The notes under the pieces are model-generated. The model searched no databases and was not told where the DNA came from. It saw only the letters and a list, made by a program, of their open reading frames with translations. Source: Lingula anatina (Eukaryota > Brachiopoda > Lingulata > Lingulida > Lingulidae). Taken from it: a DNA stretch of 39,334 nucleotides. The position numbers were made by a program, and so were the translations under genes. Where the stretch lies: assembly GCF_001039355.2 (NCBI RefSeq), contig NW_019775863.1:15578-54911 (forward strand), written 5' to 3'. This document shows, one piece after another, positions 10,011 to 21,562 of the stretch; the first letter of the stretch is position 1, and each line of letters begins with the position of its first letter.

Positions 10011-12945
10011 CTAAAACATTGCACAAAGTACAAAAGATAAAGAAATAGTGTTATTGTGAATAAAAGGTGATTTTTGTTTTAAAAAGATTGAAAAATTCAT
10101 CATTTTTACAATTCAAATTCTTATTTATAACTCATTGGACAACTAATTTTTACCTGTCACGTAATATAATGCACATGTATTTAAAAATACATATTATTTA
10201 TATTAATTATAAGTTAATTATGAATTTCATTATGCACTGAGAAAAGGATAGACTGAAAATCAAATTGAAATATTCACAAAAAATCTGATTTGAACCCTAT
10301 GATCCACGTTTTACCTTGAATATTCATTTCCTGGGAGGAGAACACTAGCCACTGTATTTCAAGTCCCCTCTAACCCTTGGACCAGACCATCCTCTGCATA
10401 AGGCAACTAAATCACCTCAAAAGAGGGGGAAATTCTCACTGATATTCCCCATTTGTGAAAAGTCCAAAATCAGATTAAATTTACGACTAAAAGACCTGCC
10501 TGATTGTGCCAGAAGTAAAAATACCATGCCTTTCTTGAATTTTGATGCATGTTGCATTGCTTGATTGTTATTTTGAAGTTTTCACTTCTATTTAAAATTA
10601 TTTGCAAATAACAGGATAATCACTGCCTGAAAAAAAAATGAAGAATTTCTTTCCCCAACAGTATTTGTCTCTATAAACAGAGTTTTAACAAATCAACAAC
10701 CAGAAAACAAGCAATGGTTGGATAATAACTTGGATTATTATTTATCTGCTGAAATCTCATTTTCTTCCAGCAAAAAGAGGGGTTATGAAATATGAAGTAA
10801 ACTTATTCCACGTACAGTAATGAAACTTCACTGATGTAAGGCACATTTGCAGCTCAAGTTCATTTAATACATGGATGATGAAAAATATACAATTATTCTT
10901 TTAGGGCAAAAGTTATCAACTGTCTGCTAAAATTGTGTTTTCTTCCAGCAATAAGAGCTAGCCAGAAGAAAAGAAATCCAGAAAACTGACTGCACTAACA
11001 ATAATGGAACTACAATACTCTGCTTTTAGACATATAGTTACATTTTATGCAACGTGAGTAAATCCTATAACAGTACCCTTTCAGAACAGTTTTCCATAAT
11101 CACCACGTAATCACAACGGTACTGGTATATTTGGCTACAATAAATTCTTATATTTATCATCAAAGTTTATTACAAATTAAATGAGTTCAAGCGATATCAC
11201 TAAACATCACTGATAGAAATGAAGTAAAGAGGATATGCTTATAACAGTATTGAGGTGATAACACATAAATCTAAAATTATCTGTTCCTATTGACAACTGC
11301 CAAGGTTAACATAAAACTACTGTAATAATTAAATGTAGAAAGTACTGCTAACTTTTCCAAGCTCTACTAGTATATCCATGCAAACATTGGTGTCTTATCA
11401 GGAATGAGACTGCATTTAGAGAAAAAGTCAGAAAATATGGTGTAGGATCCAGTTGGCTGGCCACCTATGCCAATTTCTTGGCTCATAAAAAGTCGGAAAA
11501 CTTCTGATAATCAGAAAAACCTCTTCCCTGTCTAATGCAAGACATGGCCATGTTTATCAGCTGTCAAGTCATGAAATCTCGGGAAAGAGTCATAAGTTGG
11601 TGTAATTTAGTGAGATTATGCAACACGTATCACACTGCTAGTTCATGATGATTACAATTAGGAAACAATTATATAAACTGAATGGTTCGATGCTTTCAAT
11701 TTGAGGTGTAATGGTTTATCGATCTTCCTAATATTACACATGAGGAAGTAAATCAGGCAGGAGAAGCAAAATGTATTTTTAACAGTTCAAAAGATTAGAG
11801 AAAAAAAAGGAAAAACTGATGAGATGGCAAGTTATAGGCAGCAAACTGTTGATTGCAAACACCTTGCATATTCTTCCTCTTTACATTTATGTCCTGTAAG
11901 CTTTAGATATAATGGTATGATTAGATCTTTTCAATGGGGAAATTACAGATATTGTATTTTTTAAGTTGTAAATTCTTAAAATCAGAGAGGCAGCAACTAA
12001 ACTGAAAAGAAGTCTACCTTATAGTTTTATTCTATACAATAAAGGCACCAATAATGCTATACATATTGATATTTAATAGCTTCAAAATTATGTATCTGAG
12101 AGATTGATACTTTTTCTCCATTGAAAAGACAGCCATTACCCAATTTTTTTTTTATTTTTGTCATTAAAAATTAATTTTGACTTTTTCAAATGCATTTGCT
12201 GTTCAAAATAATAAAAATTAAAAAGGTTATCGTTTAAAATTAATTTACAATCTAGGAAATCAATAATTAAGGGACCATTCAGAATGAAAAGAGCCGAGTG
12301 CTAGCTAGGCCACGACCTAAATATGGACCTACATGAAAAGAAGACCGCTTAATCCTGTAATGGTCTCTGCCTCTCACACTGCTCCCCATGCATCGTCCCT
12401 TGACCAGTTGAATTAAACCGAGATTTAATTACTGTGCCCTTGCAGGGATGAGGCGTGGGGAGGCGTGTGAGAGGCAGAGAGACCATTACAGGATTAAGTG
12501 GTCTTCCTTTCATGTGGGTCCGCCATATTTAGGTCATGGCCTAGCTCGGCTCTTCTCATGCTGAATGGCCTCTAATTCACTATCTGGTATGGGTACAATG
12601 TAGAAACTGATGCAGTAATATTTCAGGTATTTAAGTCTTCCAATGTATATTCAAGGGAAAAGTAAGTTGTTTGTTTACATCTGTAAATCATTAAAAAGAA
12701 CTCTATGACCATCATTCAGATAAAGTGGACTATTTTCAAAGGCTGCTTTAAAAGTAAATAGACAGTTGTTGCTATGAAAGTACAGGTGTTTACAAATGAA
12801 ATGTCATATATTTCTTTGTAAGGAAAAATAAGCTCCTTGTTTACATCTGTAAAGCATTAAGACAGAACAACCTGATCTCCGTTCAAATAAGAATTAGACT
12901 GTGTTTAAGCTTCATACAGGTAGTCTTATTACAATTTAATTTCAC
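10011..12945. other. Intron of the channel gene (if the 45-nt exon is real)
   Basis: AT-rich, with one 302-bp foldback MITE (12271-12572). From 10011 to 12270 I see no repeat, RNA gene or coding segment. Confidence 0.5.
12271..12572. mobile_element. Foldback MITE flanked by TAA duplications (copy 1 of a family)
   Basis: Termini GGGACCATTCAG and, on the complement, GAGGCCATTCAG begin arms of well over 100 bp that pair almost end to end (AAGAGCCGAG, CCTAAATATGG, GACCATTACAGGATTAA). TAA directly flanks both ends (12268-12270, 12573-12575). A 3-bp TAA duplication and G-rich termini fit PIF/Harbinger. No transposase is present. Confidence 0.75.
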
Positions 12946-12990
12946 CTCCTCAGCAGCAGTTGAAGCCCCATCCTCTGAAAGCTGTCTAAA
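12946..12990 (-). CDS. Candidate 45-nt exon or microexon of the KCNT/Slo2 gene
   Basis: Between the strong acceptor TGTTTCCTTTCCACAG and donor GAG|GTGAAA on the minus strand lies a 45-nt, phase-0 open segment encoding FRQLSEDGASTAAEE. It is the first well-formed exon upstream of 9909-10010 and joins that exon in frame. In vertebrate and insect Slo2 the sequence before KEREKGSN is FRAKDxYxLxLSKxEK. The shared FR and the acidic/Lys end make this either a divergent version of that segment or, more likely given how conserved the neighbours are, a cassette insert. Found by eye only. Confidence 0.45.
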
Positions 12991-13222
12991 CTGTGGAAAG
13001 GAAACAAACAGTGATAGTCCAAAGGTTCATTGGTCAAAAACATATTTAAAAATGAAATCTGAAATTTAAGACCTGGGTTCATTGATCCGGTGGTTTACTG
13101 GTGTGAACATCAGTTGATTCAAAGTTCTCAAGTCCAAAGATAGTAACTGACTGCCAGGAAGTGCATATACCCACTATAAGCATCAAACACTCACTAAGCA
13201 GTTGGTTATTTTATCTACTTAC

Positions 13223-13246
13223 ATTCCCAAACTTTATATGCACTGC
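13223..13246 (-). CDS. Possible 24-nt microexon upstream in the KCNT/Slo2 gene
   Basis: A strong donor AAT|GTAAGTAG on the minus strand follows the in-frame segment AVHIKFGN, with AAG|GCA as a possible acceptor (or GAG|AAG, giving 27 nt to 13249). The upstream sequence is pyrimidine-rich with a CTTAAC branch-point-like motif. Joined in phase 0 to the 45-nt exon it would read IKFGN|FRQ, which loosely resembles MRFMQFRA in KCNT. The resemblance is weak and may be chance. Confidence 0.22.
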
Positions 13247-14351
13247 CTTCTCAGCCAGGCACAAATAGACAGAGCAACAGTTAAGCCAGTAGATTTTTAG
13301 TAAATAAATAAAACACAGATAAAGTAATGTGTCATACTGCTTGAACAATCACATACTTGCCTCGCAGGAAACCATGTGCACGAGTCCTTTCTTGACTTTA
13401 TTCAATAAAAAGTCCATTAACACCAAATAATAGTAACTTTTGGTGATCCGTCACATCATAATTTTTAGGATGATGAGTTTTATTGAATATTTGATATATA
13501 TTTTTTATCCCTAAGGCTATAAAATTTAATACAGGCAACAATTTGCTACATTATTTATTACTGTTAAAATGGGGTTACATAATAAAAAGCGACCTTGTTT
13601 GGCCAAATCTTGAACAATCGATATTCTTTGTTGCCTTCTTTTCTTGTTATGAATGGGACTATGAAAGTTTGTGGTACACTGGGATGGAGGAGACAAAGGT
13701 TTGATAGTTAGAACATGCACTGTGTTGGATACCAAATCTCATAGAGCCTGATGTCAACAATTTTCTAGGGCAGGTAGGGAGTGTATTGAGTGTGACTTTC
13801 CTGACCATATTTATCTCTCATAAAATAATCAGAATTAAAAGAAAAAAAAATCATATCAGCATGGGCTTTATTCTTATGGACTATTTATAATTCATCAGAG
13901 TTGAAACAGGTCAAAATTTTTTCAAAGCTTGGATATGGAAATTTAAAATGAGGTCTTTTAATTAAGGAAACTCAGGGCAACTGGTGGGACCAAATTTCCA
14001 AACTACAAAATATATCAAAATCACATATTAATAAAAAGACTGATAGCAAAATAGATAACCAACGAAAAAAAAATATCTGGCCATCAGCAGATGTTACTCA
14101 TTGTGATCATACAAGACATCTTTAAAAAAAAAACCGAAGACATATTATCATTATTGTTATACAGGCTTCTGTTAACTAATTGGTATTAAATTAAAGAAAG
14201 AAGAAAAAGCTGTAATTACTTCCCAAGGAGATTTGTGACACTGCTTCTGATGTACATGTACGTATTTAGGTTATTTGAATCTTGACTCTGTGCCTCCAAT
14301 TAATAATGTAATGTTTGAAGCATCATGATTCAAGTATCATCTGATTGTCAC

Positions 14352-14374
14352 AAAAAAAAAAAAAAAAAAAAAAA
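14352..14374 (+). repeat. Poly(A) run
   Basis: An uninterrupted run of 23 A. The 62-codon frame reading Lys repeats through it is not a gene. Confidence 0.9.
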
Positions 14375-14845
14375 GAGATAAAACTCTTATTGGCAGTTAT
14401 TGCAGTCTATAGCTCAGTAGACAATAAATATTCCATCAACACACTGCCGCCATGTTACAGACAATGTTATACATTGACAAAGGTCAGACCAGCAGGAATG
14501 TTAGTTCTTTACATAAAAATATATTCTATATAGACATTTTAGTTTTTATTCCTATTGTATCCAAGTGTTGATACATTGCAAAAATCCTGGAAAAAAGCCT
14601 AATCTACTCATTGAGCTCTTGATTAGTGACCTTGAATCTGCAGCCAATGCAACGATTAAAAACGGGTTTTCTATCAAATATGTAATGAATGAATTTCAGT
14701 TGAAGATGAAAATTTAGCACTACTGGATAATTTAATATACACTTTAATCACAATTATCACTAACTTTGGAAGGAATTATAGTGAAACAGCTACGTTTCTC
14801 TCTTGTCACAAGAGCATTATCAAGCTGAGATTTCTGTGTTATTGT

Positions 14846-15190
14846 TTAAAGGGATAATAACTGTTCCTTTTGGCCAAAATATGAATTTTCCTGGAGTAAA
14901 CAACAATTTTCCCATACTAACCAATAGTTAACGAATCCATTTCTACATTCAAAGTTAGTCCCTGTTTTTTTTTCTTAAAAGTTGATTTTATGTTATAATC
15001 TCTCAAGAGATTATTATATAGTATAGCCATCAATGGAGGTCACGTGGTATAATGACAAGCTCAGATATCAGAATAACAGCCATAACTGCCGTTTTTGTAG
15101 TAAAACAAAATATATTATATTTCTACGAGTTGTTTACATTGTTTTTATTGTGAAATATAGATCTCATACAAACAGTTATTATCCCTTTAA
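14846..15190 (-). mobile_element. TTAA-ended MITE with CACGTG E-box, copy 2
   Basis: Same termini as 2458-2772 but inverted, with TTTAAAGGGATAATAACTG at the left and CAGTTATTATCCCTTTAA at the right. The internal GGTCACGTGGTATAATGACA block is conserved, with CACGTG at 15041-15046. It carries an 81-codon chance frame that is also seen, broken, in copy 3. Confidence 0.85.
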
Positions 15191-17449
15191 TTTTTGTGAT
15201 ATGTATGTGACATATATATTACATCATTATTTATGGCTTGTGGCCCTTATAGGCTTCCGTAGTTTATATCTGAACTAACACAAGATGGACAGCATTGGAC
15301 TGATGATCTGTTGATCAGGTTGGCCAAATAATGATATCAATTAAAGAGCTATTGAGCTGGTTCAATGTATATCTATGTTATCAGGTTGACCCGAGAAGGA
15401 TACCGATTCAACGGGGAATACCATTTAATTCCAACTGGTTGGTAAGTCAATTATGACAGGCAGGCATGCATGAATGCCTTCATAGTTATACATGAAGGAT
15501 GAGGTGCTGACTCCATCTGGCAGCTTCATGTTAGTACACTGTTTAAGTACACTGTACCTTGTGTTTGTACACTGTACAAGTACCTGCATGTAGCCACTTC
15601 ATTCTCATCAACAGGGAACAATAATGTACCAATTGCCCCATGACATACATTATTAATCAATGGCATATCAGTTGGTGACAGGGTGGCATGAGTGATATAT
15701 ATATATAACATATGCATATAGTGATGTCAAATATATAATCTATACTTTGTTTTCTATTAGAGAAGTCTACGCTAATGGTGTAAATCCTCCTCATTCAAAA
15801 CATAAGGATTTAAACATGATTCTTTCTGTGAATGACAGAATATAATACTATGGGAACGCTATACCCCCCACCCACACACACACATACGAAGGATGTTCCT
15901 TATTCAGTACTGCTATAACTATACCCAAAGTACACTGTACTTGAAAACCATTTTGCAAAGGAAAAGATCAACAGCAGGAGCCTAAATTGTAAATCATCAG
16001 AGCAATGATCAAGGCCTTAAACTGAACAGTTGAGATATGTATAAGAAATATTTATCAAAGGGCAATCACAGCAGCTCTAACTTCCTTCATTACAGAGCTA
16101 TGTGCTTCAGCTCTTTGTAACAAGATGGATGACACCATATCTTTACAGCAGAAACCTTTTCCTCCCTTAATGCAAATGTACCAAAACTGCTCCAGACGAC
16201 AAACTTAGAAATGTAACATTGAAAAACGAAAAGGAAAAAAAAAAAAACTTTGGCAAAGTGTACTATAAGCTGCCGTGAAAGGTAAAGCTACCATGATGTA
16301 TGTGGTAAATGAATCTTTGAAAGAAATAAGAAAGACATGTGCTAGCTGTCAGTTTTTCACCACAGAAGTGTTTTTTTATCCAGGTTGGTAACAGAAAGTG
16401 ACTACTGTAACTGCCTTGCCTTTGCCAACTTAAAAGCTAAATGTAGGATTAAAGAAATCAATATCCCTCATGTATTAATTACTGGTACTTCAAGCCTTGT
16501 TCAAGGAGAACACCTTGCCTGCATGTCTCCATAGGGAGACTTTTCGTTCACACATAAAAAACAAAGGATATCAAAAAAAGCTTATTTGATAAAAATCTAC
16601 CAACTTACCAGGTTCCTTATTACCACAGTTAATAGGAGTATGTGTTACTCACATTTTATAATTTTTATATTTCCTTTATTTTACAATCAAAGGCCTTACA
16701 TTCTTCACTACTCATAAACTGATTTGATATATATATTAAGTTTCTCTTCACCATATAATTATGGAGATCATGCATGAAAAAGATTAAAATAGCACCCGTG
16801 GTTTTTGACATTTAGCTTTAAAATACACGAAGATAAGGCCAGCACTGTGTTCAACATGCCCAAAAATAAAAGTGCCATCAACAATAAATATCATTTATTT
16901 CCATTTATGTCATGCCTATCAATTTCTTTGGGTAACAAAGATAAATACTGTTTCTTAATGAAACGATGACAGTTGATTTAACAGTAGCAAGACAAATGAT
17001 AGTCTTTCATTTGTACTGAAAACAAAAAAGGGCATCAACATGCCCAAATGATACATAATTGCATACACAAGACATTAGAAGTTCTTCACTATAATTCTAA
17101 CCATCTCTTGCTAATATGAACATCATTCTATCTTTTACATCTGTCTATGAATCCATCACAGTTTAAATAGACTACAATCATGTTTCATTCTCCTGTTCTG
17201 CAAAGACTAAGTTGAAGACACACTGTGCATGTTTGAATACTTTCCCAAAGTCATCGTTTCTGTGCACAATTCATAACTTAAAACTATAAAACTCCTTAAA
17301 TAAAAGAAACTGATTTCAACAGGAAGACATGGCTTTCTAATTGACCATAAATATTATATTATAAAAATATTATATTAAACATTGAATACAATGGGTTGAT
17401 CGAGCAATGATTTCTAAGTTGGGGAATTTTTAAAATTTTATTTTACTTC

Positions 17450-17499
17450 TTTATTATTATTATTATTATTATTTATTTATTTATTATTTTTTTTTTTTT
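17450..17499 (+). repeat. TTA/TTTA microsatellite with T-run
   Basis: TTATTATTATTATTATTATT grades into TTTATTTATT and a run of T. Confidence 0.85.
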
Positions 17500-17823
17500 G
17501 AGGAAAATTCATTTTGTAAGGTCAATCGTAAATCGATTACACAACCTGTTCTTTAAAACTCCTGAAGCATACTGGTACCAAACAACTGTCTGTGCAACTG
17601 ATTTAAATTAAAAAGACATGATTTCAGAAGATTCAATCTTCAATTTGGCCTATTCTTGAACTGATTTGGATGCTTTATTTTACAGATTTTACAGCAATCA
17701 ACAAAGACAGTACTTAAAATTTTATTGATATTTCTATGGAGGTGAGTATAATGTGGTTTACATGGATAGACAGCAGAGTGGCAGTAGCTTTTATATGGTG
17801 GACTCATGCTGTGCTCCACTTAC

Positions 17824-17877
17824 CACTTGATTGTGGTCAAAAAGCCGCAACTCGGGGTCCATTACCTTAAAAGCATA
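17824..17877 (-). CDS. Candidate 54-nt exon, product unrecognised
   Basis: On the minus strand the acceptor ATTAAATACTGTTAG is followed by 18 in-frame codons, YAFKVMDPELRLFDHNQV, ending at a consensus donor GTG|GTAAGTGG. It is more GC-rich than its surroundings and uses coding-like codons. An internal ATG (codon 6) could make it an alternative first exon. I recognise no family. Phase 0 at both ends would allow it to join the downstream channel exons, but nothing in the residues proves that. A truncated TTAA-ended MITE begins about 85 bases upstream (17963). Confidence 0.33.
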
Positions 17878-17962
17878 CTAACAGTATTTAATAATATCTC
17901 AAAAGTCTCAATTTCTTTGTCTTCATGTCTTGAAAAGCTACTTATCTTTCCCAATTCTGACC

Positions 17963-18150
17963 TTAAAGGGATAATAACTCTTTGTATAGGATCTAAATTT
18001 AACAATAAAAACATTATAAACAACTTGTAGAAATATAACATATTCGGTTTTACCACAAATATGGCAGTTATAGCTATTATTCTGATATCTGAGCTTGTCG
18101 TCAGACCACGTGACCTCCACAGATGGTTATATTCTGTAATAATTGCTTAT
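17963..18150 (+). mobile_element. TTAA-ended MITE, copy 3 (right half missing)
   Basis: Starts TTAAAGGGATAATAACTC and follows copy 1 through the ACCACGTGACCTCCA block (CACGTG 18107-18112). It then loses similarity shortly after TATTCTGT, so the second arm is absent. Truncated copy. Confidence 0.8.
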
Positions 18151-18822
18151 TTTCTGAAAAAAAAATCAAGCAGAAGAATCTCGGATAGGATCACTTAAAA
18201 GCAAAGTAATCAATGAAAAGTACATTTTAATAACCTTCAAATACATCAAAATATATCAATTCTTCACACATGGTTTTAAATTCAAAAGAAGATGCCTTTT
18301 TAGTGGTTTAAACAGCTTATAAAAGATCACAATGGAATGTAGTCCAAGTCCAAGCACCGGCAAGACTAAAACCTGACAGACCACAAGTAAAGAATCATTC
18401 TAGATTCTGAGTCACTATCAACAAAACAAGTTTTAGTCAAATGCTAAAGTTATTCCCTTGGGTCAATATTTTTCAAATTGGTCAGGGTGCTTTGGAATAT
18501 CTGATCAAAGAATATCAATTTAACATTGATTTGGTGACAAAAAAGTTATTTTCAGTACTTTGCTAAATACTCAAATGCACAAGAGAGACCCCAGTAATTG
18601 CTACGAGTCCTTTGAAAAATAATGAAATAAATTTAACTGACACAAATGTCTTAGCACTCAAAACTGATAAGCCTCTCGCTCCATTCTAGCTGATCAACAC
18701 TTGTCACATTATCTCGTCTGGTAATGCTTGATTCATATGCTATTTATATGCCAGTCACTCATATCTCACCCAACCAATTTTCCATAACGTGTGACAAAGC
18801 TTCCTTGGCATATTACCTTAAT

Positions 18823-19025
18823 GAGAGCATTCACATCGAGAAGAGCCGAGGTCTAGCAAGGCCAAGACCTAAATATGGCGTAATCCTTTAATGGCCCCTC
18901 AATGAATATCAATGAATGTCACTGAGAGACCATTAAAGGATTACGCGGTCTTCCTTTCATGTAAGTCCACCATATTTAGGTCTCAGCCTTGCTAGACCTC
19001 AACCCTTCTCCACGTGAATGGTCTC
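18823..19025. mobile_element. Foldback MITE flanked by AAT duplications (copy 2 of the 12271 family)
   Basis: A 203-bp element. Arms starting GAGAGCATTCAC and, on the complement, GAGACCATTCAC share AGAAG, GAGGTCTAGCAAGGC, CCTAAATATGG and GGTCTTCCTTTCATGT with 12271-12572. AAT directly flanks both ends (18820-18822, 19026-19028). Confidence 0.75.
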
Positions 19026-21372
19026 AATGATTACATGTATGTGGACCAAATTTCTAAAAAAACCTGGGAGAAAATATTCCTGGTCTGGGCTCACTGGAAC
19101 CTTAGTCTACAAAACAAGTGTTGAAAAAATAATACATTCATACGTCACTTACGTGACAGCAGCTGATCTTGTATTAAGCTTGAACAAGCATTTTTTGGGG
19201 GGCATTGCTCTTCAGTTTAGCAAATGTTAAGATTAAATAGGTTGACCCAACATAATAACTTTATTTCTTTTTTGTATAAATAAATGCAAAAACTTCCCAC
19301 TTATCTTTAGGTTTTTTCATGAACTGTATGTCCAGGAAAAGACGATTGGGTTATGGTAATTAAACATACTAATTACAAATTATCTTTTAGTTATTTATTA
19401 AAAAATAACATCAGGCAAAACTCTCAAAGTTGTTTTTATTATCCAAGCAGATATTGACTAAAAGTAATAGTCTTTTTTTTTCATACCAGAAAATAAAATA
19501 AGGATTTTTATATATTATATCAGTATCACTTTATTAGATCAAATATTTTTTCACAACAAATGCCACTAACACTTTCTTTATAGACAATAAACATTATAAA
19601 TATAATAACAAACAACATAATTCTAGTGAATATCAATGTCACAATGAATATTAACCTTTAACACCTATTTACAATGATATACAAACAAATGTGCAACAAT
19701 GTATACCAAAACAGATTCCAGCAATTCTATACTAAAAAGAAAAATTCTAATAAAACAAACTTTGTATAACATTTTCTAATTCTATGATTTGAGCTTAGGG
19801 TCTCTAAATGTGAGTAAAAACAAGAAAGATACATTGAGAGATAATTATAAATATAAGTGAACTTAGCCACTGCAAAAAAGTGCCCAAAGTTGACAGAATC
19901 ATGAAAGGTGGCCGATTTCTGAAATACACACATTCAAACCTTTATAATACACATACTTACTTCCAATAATATTCCAATATTTTCAACAATATTCCAATCA
20001 GTCTTGGATTTAATTCATTGTGAACATGTATACACATAAGAAAATATAATTTTGACTCTAAAACTTCAAAACAGATCCAAACTCCATACAAAAAATATCA
20101 TTAAGGTCTCAGTTTGGTGGCTCTTAAAATATCCTGAACAATACTCCATTTTTCAATGAGTGATCACGAAATGGCAGTTTATCGAGTTATGGTGAAATAA
20201 GAAGTCAGAATGCATGTGAAAATATACTTGCTGCACATGAGCAATTAACAACACAATATTTAATGAAACTTACAGTACTAGCATTTACTGGTGAAAATGT
20301 GGTTCACAAATGTCTGTGACTTGGTAGCCCTTTACTTTCCTGCTCTGTCATAATAAATAACAAATTTAGAGATGGACAAACTTCCATAGTGGTACTTCAA
20401 AGTAAACAGCAGAACAGTTGAACTTCTTCCCTTTTGTTTTAAAACAAAAAACTTGCAATTAATATCAACAAACAGAAAAAATGTGCTGAATAAAAATGTC
20501 TAGATAATAACAGTTTTTCAAATCATGGGCCACTCCACGGAACTTTCATTACCTTCATAACACCACTTTATGCCCATAAAGTGCCTTTTATCCTTTCATA
20601 TACAACAAATATAATAATAATAATAATAATAACATCAAAAACAACAGCAATTGCTGTCATTTTGATTTTCTTTCCTATCAATGGCAAAGAGATGAAACCA
20701 AGGACAAAAACCCGTGGAATATCCCTAACAATGACTGGCATATGTTTTCAAAGCATGCCATGGACATTAACAGGAAAGTACACCTAAAAAGCATCTAAGC
20801 CACAAACTATCCCCCTGAAGATTTCAACTTCTCATTTCACAATATTGAGCTGGTCATATCCATAGCCACATGAAATCTGACAGACTTCACACAGGCATGC
20901 ACCATGAGACTTCTAATTATTGGAGAATCCAAAAGTCAGCTGGTAAACCCTCTACCATTTTTAATTCGAAAATTGCTTTTATCGAAAAACTTTAAACAGC
21001 TTTCCGCTCAAAAGCTTTTCTGAAACCATATCTCTGCAATAATGACTAAAATACATCCTACTGACCAAATCTGCTCTTAAGTAACTAATAAATCTATAGA
21101 CAAACTATTTCATGGATCGACATATGTAGAAGTGAAAAGTTTGCTGCTGACAGAAACAGCTCAGCAATCAAACTACCAATTAAATAATTTCCAATGAAAA
21201 ACTAAGTCAAATGTACAAATTAAGCTATCTATATACTTGCTACAGTCCAAATTAAAGTTACTCCTATGGTACATACATTTTAACAAACATAATAAGGTAG
21301 CAGCCTGGATGCTACTAAACTAGAATTCTAATTTGCTCAGTTTGTTCATAAAATCTTTCACTACTTTCATTT
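19026..21372. other. 3' flank of the GPCR gene, possibly including its 3' UTR
   Basis: AT-rich. There is an ATA/AAT microsatellite at 20610-20632. No transposon or coding exon is recognised. Confidence 0.4.
19530..19535 (-). terminator. Possible polyadenylation signal for the GPCR transcript
   Basis: A minus-strand AATAAA lies about 2.0 kb downstream of the receptor stop. The intervening DNA (19.54-21.37 kb) is AT-rich and shows no recognisable transposon, as a long 3' UTR might. AATAAA is frequent by chance in DNA this AT-rich, so confidence is low. Confidence 0.2.
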
Positions 21373-21524
21373 CAGGGGTGGATCTAGATATAGTTTCTGA
21401 CAGTCTTTCAAATTATCTTTGTTGATCCATCTTCCATTTTTGACCATCTTCCAACAGAAATGTAAACTTAAAAAATTCTGACCATCTTCCAGAAGACCCA
21501 GAAGAAGGCTTTCGACCACCCTTG
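21373..21524 (-). mobile_element. CAGGGG-ended MITE with 5-bp duplication CATTT, copy 1
   Basis: A 152-bp non-coding element with termini CAGGGGTGGATCTAG and (complement) CAAGGGTGGTCG. It is flanked by CATTT at 21368-21372 and 21525-21529. Internally it matches 26927-27103 in the opposite orientation (GACCATCTTCCAACAGAAA, CTTTGTTGATCCATC). It lies 38 bases beyond the receptor stop codon, so it is probably transcribed in the 3' UTR. Confidence 0.8.
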
Positions 21525-21562
21525 CATTTCATGGATTCTTTAAATTTCACCAACGGCATGCC

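Larger units (their letters stand above)
12991..17823. other. No confident gene; intron or intergenic
   Basis: Contains one TTAA-ended MITE (14846-15190), a 23-bp A-run (14352-14374) and a TTA repeat near 17450-17499. Three copies of GTACACTGT lie at 15535-15590, with a further palindrome AAGTACACTGTACTTG near 15930. The conserved channel segment that should precede MRFMQ was sought here on the minus strand and not found. Confidence 0.4.

Noticed and set aside
13562-13678. 117-nt minus-strand segment after a strong acceptor (CTCCTCCATCCCAG), reading CTTNFHSPIHNKKRRQQR onward
   Set aside because: The acceptor is good and phase 0 fits, but the donor ACA|GTAATA is weak and the residues match nothing in KCNT or any family I know. 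It deserves an RNA-seq check but not a call.
15033-15278. 81-codon frame resembling one at 17938-18120
   Set aside because: Both frames lie in copies of the TTAA-ended MITE. The similarity reflects the transposon, and the frames are broken in other copies.
15535-15945. Repeated GTACACTGT palindromic motifs resembling steroid-receptor sites
   Set aside because: Short, AT-flanked and irregularly spaced, with no gene start nearby. Probably a local sequence quirk.
19960-20045. Minus-strand donor GGAA|GTAAGTATG after an open AT-rich frame
   Set aside because: The codons are AT-driven, the peptide is unrecognised, and the position would fall in the presumed receptor 3' UTR.
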